A stretch of DNA of 5,587 nucleotides from the NCBI GenBank assembly GCA_029558435.1, contig JAKQEZ010000245.1, positions 1-5,587 of the forward strand, written 5' to 3'. Position 1 is the stretch's first letter, and the number at the start of each line of letters is the position of its first letter. The stretch comes from Bacteroidota bacterium. Its GTDB lineage: Bacteria > Bacteroidota > Bacteroidia > Flavobacteriales > Crocinitomicaceae. This document shows, piece after piece, positions 1 to 5,436 of the stretch. Under the pieces are notes generated by a model. It had not been told where the DNA came from. It saw nothing but the letters and a program-made list of their open reading frames with translations, and did not search any database. Position numbers and translations under genes: made by a program.

Positions 1-144
1 GTTCTTTGAATTAGCTGAAATAGAGTTATCAATGATGTCTGCAATCGCTGTTTCTATATTGTAGCCAATAGCACGAAAAGTCTCAATCATTGATGAGGCT
101 TCTGGAATTGCTGACGTTGTTTGGTATTTTGAGTAATCAATCAT
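1..144 (-). CDS. GHKL/MORC-like ATPase, N-terminal fragment (cut by window edge)
   Basis: Only the first 48 codons are visible; the frame is open to base 1, so the gene continues to the left. The translation begins MIDYSKYQTTSAIPEASSMI and contains AIADIIDNSISA at residues 33-44. This is the N-box of the GHKL ATPase fold (Hsp90, MutL, MORC): an acidic residue (Asp36) four residues before the Mg/ATP-binding Asn40. MutL has Glu at the Asp36 position. The DNSI(S/D)A wording is closer to MORC-type proteins than to sensor kinases. The start codon overlaps the endonuclease stop by one base (TAATG), so translation is probably coupled. MORC/MutL-like ATPases are known companions of methylases and nucleases in bacterial restriction operons, so a role in DNA recognition or loop formation for restriction is inferred. 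Motifs G1 and G2 and the C-terminal half cannot be seen. Confidence 0.82.
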   Translation of the reverse strand, partial: MIDYSKYQTTSAIPEASSMIETFRAIGYNIETAIADIIDNSISANSKN

Positions 145-650
145 TAATATCCTATTATTAGAATTCCCTTAAGTGGGAGTTGTAATCTACCTGACGCATA
201 AAGAGTATCAAAAAAGGTTATTACATTTTGAAAATCAGGATTGCCTCTATAATCTTTTCTTACAGCAATAACTAAGTAATCCACCTCATACATCATACAA
301 GCTTGAAACAAATCTTTTAAAAATTGGTAATTTGTAACTGCTCTGCCTGCTTCAACTTCAATAACCGTTTTTGTTGCTGTATTATATCCGTCTGCGTCAA
401 AGTATTTTTCTAGTTTACCATTTTGTCCAAATAGCACTGGTACTTTGATTTTGTCACTTGACTTTTTACTCTTTTCAATTTGAAAATCTAATTTTTCTAA
501 GTTTGTTCTAACATTTTCCAATACCTCATTACTACCGTAGTTATGAACTTCAGAACTAATTAAGCTTTCATTTAATTCAAATACACCTAAAACATTTTGC
601 AGGTGTTCAGGTATTATTCTGCTTTTGGGAAAGAATTGCCAATTTATCAT
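144..650 (-). CDS. Putative PD-(D/E)XK-type restriction endonuclease
   Basis: A 168-residue protein lying directly after a DNA methyltransferase, overlapping it by 4 bases (ATGA) and the next ATPase gene by 1 base. The centre reads like the PD-(D/E)XK nuclease core: acidic residues Asp85/Asp87 in EKYFDADGYN, then a beta strand TVIEVEAGRA (residues 95-104) with Glu98 and Glu100, then the helix YQFLKDLFQACMM (108-120) and a hydrophobic strand VDYLVIAVR (123-131). In place of the usual E-x-K the strand has E-x-E, a variant known in BamHI. The C-terminus LKGILIIGY is a further strand. The N-terminal 60 residues are charged and helical and may serve specificity or dimerisation. The sequence shows the fold and context, but I cannot name a specificity. 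It could be a non-cutting accessory nuclease, although its position next to the methylase favours restriction. Confidence 0.75.
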   Translation of the reverse strand: MINWQFFPKSRIIPEHLQNVLGVFELNESLISSEVHNYGSNEVLENVRTNLEKLDFQIEKSKKSSDKIKVPVLFGQNGKLEKYFDADGYNTATKTVIEVEAGRAVTNYQFLKDLFQACMMYEVDYLVIAVRKDYRGNPDFQNVITFFDTLYASGRLQLPLKGILIIGY

Positions 651-1882
651 ATCATTTCCCTAATTTTTTCTGCAATTTTTTGAGCCATCAATGGAGGAAC
701 GGCATTGCCTATTTGTTTAAAGGCGGCTGTCCTACTTCCTTCAAAGAAATAATCATCAGGGAAAGATTGTATTCTTGCAGCTTCTCTTACACTTATTGAA
801 CGATTTTGTTTTTTATCTGGATGGATGTAATAATGTCCATCCATTGCTATATGAGCAACAACAGTGTGTGAAACACCCTTGCCATTTACAACTTGAAAAC
901 GATTTACAAAAGAATCTGTATTTGAATGTTTGATTAGTCTTTTTGGCAACTCAGCATAATTCAATCTTTTGCCATTGTTCCATTGGTCAATTGCAATTTG
1001 ATAGATTTCTAAATCATTATCATTATTGGGTCTTACAATATGTTGTGTTACAAAGTCTAAACCGTTTCTAATATTAGTTTGCTTTAAATATTCTGTTGTC
1101 GGCTTTGCATATTCAACTGCGTTTAGAGTTCCTTGTCCATTTTTTAATGGCTTCAAATCAGAAAACAAATCTTTTAAAATTTGAAAGTTATGTTCTGATG
1201 TCTCAAATTCGGGATACTTTAAGTTTAGCTCTTTCTTCCAGCCAATGATTATTACTCTTTTTCTGTCTTGTAATACTCCGAAATCTTTTGCGTTCAAATG
1301 ATTTTTTGGAGGAATAGCAACTTCATAACCAGCATTTCTAACAGCCTTGAAAATTTTACTTAAATACTCTCCGTTTTTTGCAGATAAAATACCCGGTACA
1401 TTCTCAAATACAAACATCTTTGGTTTGTACTTTTCTAGAAACTTAACGTAATGTTTATATAAATGATTTCTAGGGTCGCTTTCCATATCTTTTCTTGCAC
1501 GACCAACGACAGAATAAGCCTGGCAAGGCGGACCACCAATAATTAAATCAACTTTTTTTTCGTTCAATTCCTTGTCAATTGTCTTGAAAATTTCAGGCAA
1601 TGTGTTTTCTGAAATTTCTTTGTTTATGACTGAATTGATTAAATGTTCGGGAACATTTTTCCAAAGCTCTTCTTTGTTTTTAGTTTCTGATTTAAGATAA
1701 TCATTATAGATTCTGGTTTTCTTATTCTCTTTTAACCAGTGGTAAACTGTTCTGGTTTTAATAGTATCACAAGCATCTTTATTCATTTCTACGTGTGCAA
1801 TAGGTTTAAATCCAGCACGTATAAAACCTTCAGAAAGTCCTCCAGCACCAGCGAATAAATCTATATAGTTTAATTCCTTCAT
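647..1882 (-). CDS. DNA (cytosine-5)-methyltransferase
   Basis: A 411-residue C5-cytosine DNA methyltransferase, which transfers a methyl group from S-adenosylmethionine to a cytosine in a specific DNA site. The motifs are in canonical order. Motif I is YIDLFAGAGGLS (6-17, SAM binding) and motif II starts at VEMN (31). Motif IV is GGPPCQAYS (116-124) with catalytic Cys120, and motif VI is FVFENVPG (157-164) with Glu160. Motif VIII is QDRKRVIIIG (205-214), motif IX is around SVREAARIQSFPDDYFF (364-380), and motif X is QIGNAVPPLMAQ (390-401). The region 230-360 is the target recognition domain, so specificity is not readable. About 75 residues lie between motifs II and IV, longer than in minimal enzymes. 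The start is fixed by the short lead to motif I and by the 4-base ATGA overlap with the XRE gene; the end overlaps the endonuclease the same way. All catalytic residues are present, so it should be active. Confidence 0.96.
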   Translation of the reverse strand: MKELNYIDLFAGAGGLSEGFIRAGFKPIAHVEMNKDACDTIKTRTVYHWLKENKKTRIYNDYLKSETKNKEELWKNVPEHLINSVINKEISENTLPEIFKTIDKELNEKKVDLIIGGPPCQAYSVVGRARKDMESDPRNHLYKHYVKFLEKYKPKMFVFENVPGILSAKNGEYLSKIFKAVRNAGYEVAIPPKNHLNAKDFGVLQDRKRVIIIGWKKELNLKYPEFETSEHNFQILKDLFSDLKPLKNGQGTLNAVEYAKPTTEYLKQTNIRNGLDFVTQHIVRPNNDNDLEIYQIAIDQWNNGKRLNYAELPKRLIKHSNTDSFVNRFQVVNGKGVSHTVVAHIAMDGHYYIHPDKKQNRSISVREAARIQSFPDDYFFEGSRTAAFKQIGNAVPPLMAQKIAEKIREMI

Positions 1883-2145
1883 ATGTGATTTACAGATTTA
1901 TTGTTTTTAGTTTCTTTCAATTGAAATTCAAAATCCAAGAACCAAGAAAATTTGGATAAGTAGTCAATACTTAAATTGAATTTGCCATTTTCAATTTTTG
2001 AAATTGTTGAACGATTTACATTCATTATTTCCGCAAGTTCATCTTGGCTGTAACCTTTTTTCTCACGAATATTTTTAATGGCATCACCAATTTTAATACG
2101 GTAATCTCTAATGAATTTTTCTTTGTTTTCTAATTCCATTTCCAT
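1879..2145 (-). CDS. XRE-family HTH transcriptional regulator (controller-like)
   Basis: An 88-residue protein with one HTH_3/XRE helix-turn-helix. Residues 16-58 include the recognition region GYSQDELAEIMNVNRSTISK (31-50) followed by IENGKFNLSIDYLSKF. The remaining ~20 C-terminal residues are charged. Its size and position, just upstream of and overlapping the methylase start by 4 bases (ATGA), fit a restriction-modification controller (C) protein that times methylase and nuclease expression; the control role is inferred from context. I see no clear paired C-box palindrome in front of it, and its promoter is probably shared with the small gene 11 bases upstream. A second in-frame Met at residue 3 is an alternative start. 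No Shine-Dalgarno sequence is evident, as is usual in Bacteroidota. Confidence 0.88.
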   Translation of the reverse strand: MEMELENKEKFIRDYRIKIGDAIKNIREKKGYSQDELAEIMNVNRSTISKIENGKFNLSIDYLSKFSWFLDFEFQLKETKNNKSVNHI

Positions 2146-2156
2146 AAAACGGTTTA

Positions 2157-2555
2157 TTAATTCACGAAAAGAGTTCCGGTATGTTCTTTACCGCTTTCAT
2201 CTTCAATTGTCAGCAATACATTTGTTTCAACTCCTTTTACACCTTTAGTTAAGTCAAGCATAATTTTTTGTTCACTTACTTTTACAACCTTTCCAGTCGC
2301 TTGTGAATAGTCTGCTTTGTTGATTGTAACTTGGTGACCTACGAGGTCAGCTGTATCAACTTCAACAACTTCTAGGTCATCAAGTAAAACGGTATTTATG
2401 GGAGGGAAGGAAAGACCTGTGTTCAATGCTTTGATGTCGGCTCTTGGTCTTTTATCGTCTTCTTTGATTTCTAAAACAACATAAAGTTGGTCTGGATTTT
2501 CGTCTGGTAGCGGTGTATGAAACTTTGCTACTTGTCCAATTTTGTTTGGTCTCAT
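2157..2555 (-). CDS. Small conserved-looking protein of unknown function, first gene of the R-M operon
   Basis: A 132-residue acidic protein that I do not recognise. Codon-level coding looks genuine: the frame is clean, composition is balanced, and beta-strand-like patterns alternate throughout. The N-terminal part (IGQVAKFHTPLPDENPDQLYVVLEI, residues 6-30) resembles the opening of small beta-barrel domains that monitor a flow or level. A second barrel-like part starts at DLVGHQVTI (70-78) and includes ATGKVVKV (86-93). No signal peptide, membrane helix or catalytic motif is visible. It ends 11 bases before the XRE start on the same strand, and a good promoter element lies ~60 bases upstream of its start, so it is likely the leader gene of the operon. 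A role as an accessory, immunity or DNA-binding factor would be guesswork. Confidence 0.7.
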   Translation of the reverse strand: MRPNKIGQVAKFHTPLPDENPDQLYVVLEIKEDDKRPRADIKALNTGLSFPPINTVLLDDLEVVEVDTADLVGHQVTINKADYSQATGKVVKVSEQKIMLDLTKGVKGVETNVLLTIEDESGKEHTGTLFVN

Positions 2556-2610
2556 TTTTAATGTTGCAGAATTTATAGCGTTGCCCCCGCTGTTAAATTA
2601 TTTAATGTGT

Positions 2611-2618
2611 CAAATGTA
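2611..2618 (-). promoter_or_regulatory. Probable Bacteroidota -7 promoter element for the R-M operon
   Basis: On the minus strand this reads TACATTTG, an exact match to the Bacteroidota -7 consensus TAnnTTTG. It lies 56 bases upstream of the ATG at 2555, giving a leader of about 50 nt. The -33 element is weaker: the nearest upstream TTG with usable spacing (in ATTG) is 22 bases away, slightly longer than the usual ~19. It is the only good promoter-like match in front of the five-gene operon. Confidence 0.45.
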
Positions 2619-2711
2619 GTATTTATTGAAACAAAAGGTGCAATATATTGAACATTTCTTTTCAACATATTATTGTCAAGTTTTATAATTTGTTTATCAG
2701 CGTTGGCAAAA

Positions 2712-2773
2712 AATGGCTCTTTTGGTTTTGCGAAGGGTCGGCTTGTGTGTCGGGCAAAACCAAATGTGCCATT
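2712..2773. repeat. Inverted repeat, 20-nt arms, 22-nt loop
   Basis: The left arm 2712-2731 (AATGGCTCTTTTGGTTTTGC) pairs with the right arm 2754-2773 (GCAAAACCAAATGTGCCATT) at 18 of 20 positions. The loop contains AGGGTCGG. GTTGGCA just outside the left arm (2702-2708) equals the core heptamer at the end of the palindrome at 2971-3102. The inner stem does not share its conserved AAAAGTGGCGG block, and no matching partner core is visible on the other side. It may be an unrelated intergenic repeat, a degenerate recombination site or a transcription terminator without a clear T-run. Confidence 0.6.
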
Positions 2774-2852
2774 TGTGCGGCTGGCTAAAATTATTTTTAA
2801 AAAATGTGCGGTGGGGAAAAAATAAAAAACATAGGGTCGGTCAGCGTGTCGG
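2734..2852. repeat. Pair of diverged 20-nt direct repeats
   Basis: AGGGTCGGCTTGTGTGTCGG at 2734-2753 and AGGGTCGGTCAGCGTGTCGG at 2833-2852 agree at 16 of 20 positions, including the first eight and last seven bases. The first copy sits in the loop of the hairpin at 2712-2773; the second lies in plain sequence. Function unknown. Confidence 0.5.
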
Positions 2853-2970
2853 TTTAAATGCTGTCCGTTTGTAATATCGTTTCTATGTCTTTGGTCACCT
2901 GTCAAAATGGTTTACTTTTTTTTGTTCTTAGTCGTCTGTTTGTTATTGTGGTGTCGTCCTTTACACTTGC

Positions 2971-3102
2971 TGCCAACGGTTTCGGGCTTGGCGAAGGTGG
3001 CGATTTTCACCACAAATGTTGATGCGGAGAATCAAACTTTGATTAACCACAAATGTGTCTGCGGAGCACTGAACCGCCACTTTTGCCAAACCCGTGTTAG
3101 CA
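2971..3102 (-). repeat. attC-like imperfect palindrome A
   Basis: A 132-nt palindrome 19 bases after the glycosylase-like gene stop. On the minus strand it opens with TGCTAAC (3102-3096) and closes with GTTGGCA (2977-2971), which are complementary except for one G:T pair. Inside comes a conserved asymmetric loop (A on one side, AAACC on the other). A 10-bp helix follows, CGGGTTTGGC with GCCAAGCCCG, then the arm AAAAGTGGCGGTTCAGTG, whose GTGGCG pairs with CGCCAC of the other side. The tip holds two 20-nt direct repeats (3010-3029 and 3047-3066, 17 of 20 identical) around the perfect palindrome AATCAAACTTTGATT (3030-3044). Paired outer cores, unpaired spacer, inner arms and a variable tip are the parts of an integron attC. 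The heptamers depart from the textbook RYYYAAC/GTTRRRY, so this is a variant or a similar recombination site. Confidence 0.7.
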
Positions 3103-3875
3103 GTTCGGCCTTCTTTTTTCGTCATTCGTTTAGCCAATTAAATGCGTTTGAAAAATAATTGTCGGCATAATTTCTCCAGTCCTGTCTGTTGAAGCCAAAT
3201 TGAGCAAGTTGTCTTTGCGGTGAGCCTGGAGAGGGAATTGCTAATGCTGTCACTTGGAAATTGTCAACTATGAAAACCTTTGCAATTGGACTTGTTATTT
3301 GATTATTGTTTCCACCAAGTCCCGTAATAAAGTTGTCTTGAAAAGTGCAACCTGCTAAGTTGTCAACTTGTCCAAATGGTAAATTTCCTTGAAGGATAAT
3401 TTGTTTTTCAAGGTCTTTAAGAACACCTTTGGAAGTGCAAATAATTTTTCTTACTCCATTTTGAATAAGAGTTTGAATGCCTTGTCTATTATATGTTCTC
3501 CTAATTAATTTACTGTCTTCCGAACTAAATCCGTGTCTTTCACAAGAAGCGATTGTGTCTGAAACTGCAATTTGTCTTTGTGCTAAACTTGGTAAAATTA
3601 AGTTTGGGTTCGGTGGCAATAAAATTGTGTCGTCAATATTGTCACGGTATAAACCCCAAAGTCCGCTGTCAATGCTTCCATAGAAAAAACGGATTGTTCC
3701 TTCATTCTGTCTGTTTTGTTGTTTTAAAGGATTGTCTTGGTCGGTGCATTCGTATACAGGGAAGCTACCTAAAATCAGTTTGGTCGCTCCGTTAATTTGT
3801 CCTTGTTGCAGGTAAGGATGTATTTCTATTTCTCCTATTGGCATATTGTCTGGGTTTCTTTAGGCTGACTGCTAA
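2977..3875 (-). mobile_element. Putative integron-type gene cassette 2 (glycosylase-like cargo), 899 bp
   Basis: The boundaries are the inferred G^TT crossover points of two related palindromes. Read on the minus strand, the unit starts with TTAGCAGT just after G3876, has 25 bases to the ATG, a single 240-codon gene, 19 bases after the stop, and then the palindrome at 3102-2971. The leading boundary GTTAGCAGT is the exact reverse complement of ACTGCTAAC (3104-3096), the first core of its own trailing palindrome, 9 of 9. The core now adjoining it, GTTGGCAGC, matches less well. This matches the one-gene-plus-attC organisation of integron cassettes. No integrase is visible in the window, so mobility is inferred. 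Confidence 0.6.
3122..3844 (-). CDS. Uracil/hypoxanthine-DNA-glycosylase-superfamily-like protein, diverged
   Basis: A 240-residue protein, near the usual 160-240 of the superfamily, that I place in the UDG fold from ordered motifs. TKLILGSFPV (21-30) matches the first strand and loop, usually GSxPG. FFYGSIDSGLWGLY (53-66) corresponds to the YYAHPxNxFW segment. QIAVSDTIASCERHG (91-105) closely resembles the (A)LWDVLASCER.GS segment of DNA-deoxyinosine glycosylases. A predicted strand KIICTSKG (133-140) follows, and AIPSPGSPQR (202-211) is like the closing P-S-x-S-P DNA-binding loop. Several key positions differ: Gly to Val30 in motif one, and the Asn of PxNxFW appears to be Ser60. It may therefore have altered specificity or have lost glycosylase activity. 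The role, removing a deaminated or modified base, is inferred only. The gene is the sole cargo between two attC-like palindromes. No signal peptide, so cytoplasmic. Confidence 0.7.
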   Translation of the reverse strand: MPIGEIEIHPYLQQGQINGATKLILGSFPVYECTDQDNPLKQQNRQNEGTIRFFYGSIDSGLWGLYRDNIDDTILLPPNPNLILPSLAQRQIAVSDTIASCERHGFSSEDSKLIRRTYNRQGIQTLIQNGVRKIICTSKGVLKDLEKQIILQGNLPFGQVDNLAGCTFQDNFITGLGGNNNQITSPIAKVFIVDNFQVTALAIPSPGSPQRQLAQFGFNRQDWRNYADNYFSNAFNWLNE

Positions 3876-4002
3876 CGGTTTGCAGCTACCCGAAGGTGGC
3901 GATTTCGGAGCGATTCACGGTCAGTTAAGTACAAACGTTGATAGAAGCACAAAGCTTGAACTAACCACTGAACCGCCACTTTTGGGTAGGTGCTGTTATG
4001 CA
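3870..4002 (-). repeat. attC-like imperfect palindrome B
   Basis: A 133-nt palindrome that begins 3 bases beyond the stop of the secreted-protein gene; the extended core even includes that stop codon. On the minus strand it opens with TGCATAAC and closes with GTTAGCA (3876-3870). The internal loop is the same as in copy A (A versus AAACC), followed by a 10-bp helix GCACCTACCC pairing with GGGTAGCTGC at 9 of 10 positions. Then come the shared arms AAAAGTGGCGGTTCAGTG and AAATCGCCACCTTCG. The tip differs from copy A. It sits 25 bases upstream of the glycosylase-like start, and the two copies are 899 bases apart in the same orientation. The hairpins might also slow or terminate transcription between the genes. 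Confidence 0.7.
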
Positions 4003-4005
4003 CAG

Positions 4006-5361
4006 TTATTCTTTCACTATTTTGCTGCGTTGCAATACTTGTCCTTTGTTATCCGTAAGTGTCAAAAAGTAAATACCTGTCGGTTGGTCTGAAAGGTCAA
4101 GATGATTTACATTTTTTCTATCTGCAACAATTTGTCCGGTCACGTTTGTCAGTTGCGCGTTGGTCTGAATTGAAAAATTAATTTGGTTTTTTGTGGGGTT
4201 AGGAAATACTTTAATGCCATTTTTTAAGTTAAAATCATTTACCCCTGTAGTAGGTTCAATATACTTCATAACTGTAGCTTTGCCAGAATTTCCATAATCT
4301 TGATACACTACATAAGGTTCTCCACTATTACTGAATTTAAGAGTAACAAAATCAGACATTCCTGCTGAAAACCCCACATTCCCGACTGTCATCCAATTAT
4401 TACCATCAAATTTTTGAACTGTGACACTTTGTGAATTAACCCAATCTCTGTACGCGACATAAGGCTCTCCAGAATTGCTGATTGCAATTGAAGTGTAGAG
4501 CGCAGTTCCCGCTGAAAACCCTGCATTACCAACTGTCTCCCAAATGCTATCATTAAATTTCATTACTGTTGCTTTGCTCGAATTGCCAAAATCCATATAA
4601 GCAACATAAGGTCTTCCATCATTGCTGAACGCTAATGTAGCGTCATTAGCTACACCTGTGGAAAATCCAGGTGTTCCAACTGTCATCCAATTGGTCCCAT
4701 CAAATTTCTTGACGGTAACTTTACTTGAGTTCCCATCGTCAATATATGACAGATGAAGCACTCCATTATTATTGAATCCAAGAGATAAATTATTAGCGAG
4801 CCCATCCGAAAATCCTACATTTCCAACGTTTACCCAAGATGTTCCATCGAAAAATTTGACAGTTGTTTTGTTTGAATTAGCGCCATCTTTATATGATACA
4901 TATGGCGTGTTGCTACTGGAAGAAGCATTAAAGGCAAGAGACGTAGAAGCGGCTACACCATCTGAAAATCCAACATTTCCAACATTTATCCATGATGTTC
5001 CATTAAATTTCATAACAGTAGCCTTGTACGAATTACCTTCATCTTGATAAGCTACATAGGGTTCACCATTACTATTGAAAGCAAGTGAGACATAGTAAGC
5101 ATATCCTGCTGAAAATCCAGCATTTCCAACATTTACCCAAGATGTTCCATTAAATTTCATTACAGTAACTTTTCCAGAATTACCTGCATCTTGATATGCT
5201 ACATATGGCTCTTCATTGTTACTGAAGGCGAGAGTTGTGTACTCTACAACTCCTGCGGAAAACCCTGGTTGTCCAACATTTTGCCATTGGGAAAAAACAT
5301 TTGTGGTAACACCCACGGCTAAAAGTAGGCAAGTTGTCAATTTTAAAAGATTTTTTTTCAT
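4006..5361 (-). CDS. Secreted seven-repeat beta-propeller-like protein with type IX sorting domain
   Basis: A 451-residue exported protein. Residues 1-25 are a Sec signal peptide (MKKNLLKL, then a hydrophobic core, ending near VFSQ). Residues 26-371 are seven tandem repeats of 49 residues (the third has 52). Each begins W-x-(N/T)-V-G-x-x-G-F-S-x-G and continues with a strand like SLAF, then GEPYVAYQD, GNS-K and TVMKF-G-S. Seven such four-strand units suggest a seven-bladed propeller; this is inferred from the repeat pattern. Residues ~382-451 form a Por secretion (type IX) C-terminal sorting domain, with VFPNP (385-389), TGQIV, GIYFLTLTDNKG and the basic end SKIVKE. The protein should thus cross the outer membrane and be anchored or released. 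No enzyme motif is seen; binding or adhesion is plausible. The stop codon lies inside the core motif of the attC-like palindrome B, a tight gene-to-attC fit. Confidence 0.9.
   Translation of the reverse strand: MKKNLLKLTTCLLLAVGVTTNVFSQWQNVGQPGFSAGVVEYTTLAFSNNEEPYVAYQDAGNSGKVTVMKFNGTSWVNVGNAGFSAGYAYYVSLAFNSNGEPYVAYQDEGNSYKATVMKFNGTSWINVGNVGFSDGVAASTSLAFNASSSSNTPYVSYKDGANSNKTTVKFFDGTSWVNVGNVGFSDGLANNLSLGFNNNGVLHLSYIDDGNSSKVTVKKFDGTNWMTVGTPGFSTGVANDATLAFSNDGRPYVAYMDFGNSSKATVMKFNDSIWETVGNAGFSAGTALYTSIAISNSGEPYVAYRDWVNSQSVTVQKFDGNNWMTVGNVGFSAGMSDFVTLKFSNSGEPYVVYQDYGNSGKATVMKYIEPTTGVNDFNLKNGIKVFPNPTKNQINFSIQTNAQLTNVTGQIVADRKNVNHLDLSDQPTGIYFLTLTDNKGQVLQRSKIVKE
4249..5286 (-). repeat. Seven in-frame tandem repeats (~147 bp each) within the secreted protein gene
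   Basis: Repeat units on the minus strand are 5286-5140, 5139-4993, 4992-4837 (nine bases longer, within a Ser-rich loop), 4836-4690, 4689-4543, 4542-4396 and 4395-4249. Protein identity between units is high, for example VGNVGFSDG in units 3 and 4, while DNA identity is lower. This indicates duplication followed by drift rather than very recent expansion. Confidence 0.9.
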
Positions 5362-5436
5362 GTTACTTTGATTTTGTGTTTAAAAATTTGAATCTATGAG
5401 ATACCTTTATCTAAATGTGCTGATCGTTTAGGCGTT

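Larger units (their letters stand above)
2556..2970. other. Non-coding stretch between the R-M operon and the cassette-like region
   Basis: About 415 bases without a convincing gene. Open frames exist on both strands, but their translations are rich in His, Arg, Asn and Phe, match no family I know, and run across a hairpin and repeats. What can be seen is the probable operon promoter near 2611-2618, a long hairpin at 2712-2773, and a diverged 20-nt direct repeat (2734-2753 and 2833-2852). By the geometry of the units to the right, a third cassette-like unit would begin at 2976, but I find no matching palindrome that would close it. Confidence 0.6.

Noticed and set aside
2146..2260. C-box operator for the XRE regulator
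   Set aside because: No paired palindromic boxes could be found before the XRE start; the 11-base gap to the upstream gene leaves little room for a separate promoter.
2573..2905. 110-codon open frame on the minus strand between the operon and the palindromes
   Set aside because: The translation is rich in His, Arg, Asn and Phe, shows no domain pattern, and runs across the hairpin at 2712-2773, the direct repeats and the promoter element. Its openness is probably chance.
3010..3066. CRISPR-like pair of 20-nt direct repeats
   Set aside because: Only two copies, 17 of 20 identical, with an 17-nt palindrome-containing spacer, placed in the tip of the attC-like hairpin; no array or cas gene.
2907..3158. 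83-codon plus-strand frame starting MVYFFLFLVVCLLLW, resembling a membrane peptide
   Set aside because: It crosses the whole attC-like palindrome A and the end of the glycosylase-like gene in antisense; the hydrophobic start comes from a T-rich stretch.
3477..3795. Two plus-strand frames inside the glycosylase-like gene
   Set aside because: Both are antisense to a gene with recognisable ordered motifs and have no family features of their own.
3838..4092. 84-codon plus-strand frame across palindrome B
   Set aside because: It is made of the palindrome sequence itself plus antisense of the secreted-protein tail.
4772..5047. 91-codon plus-strand frame with internal repetition (ENPTFPTF)
   Set aside because: The repetition is the antisense image of the tandem repeats of the secreted protein.
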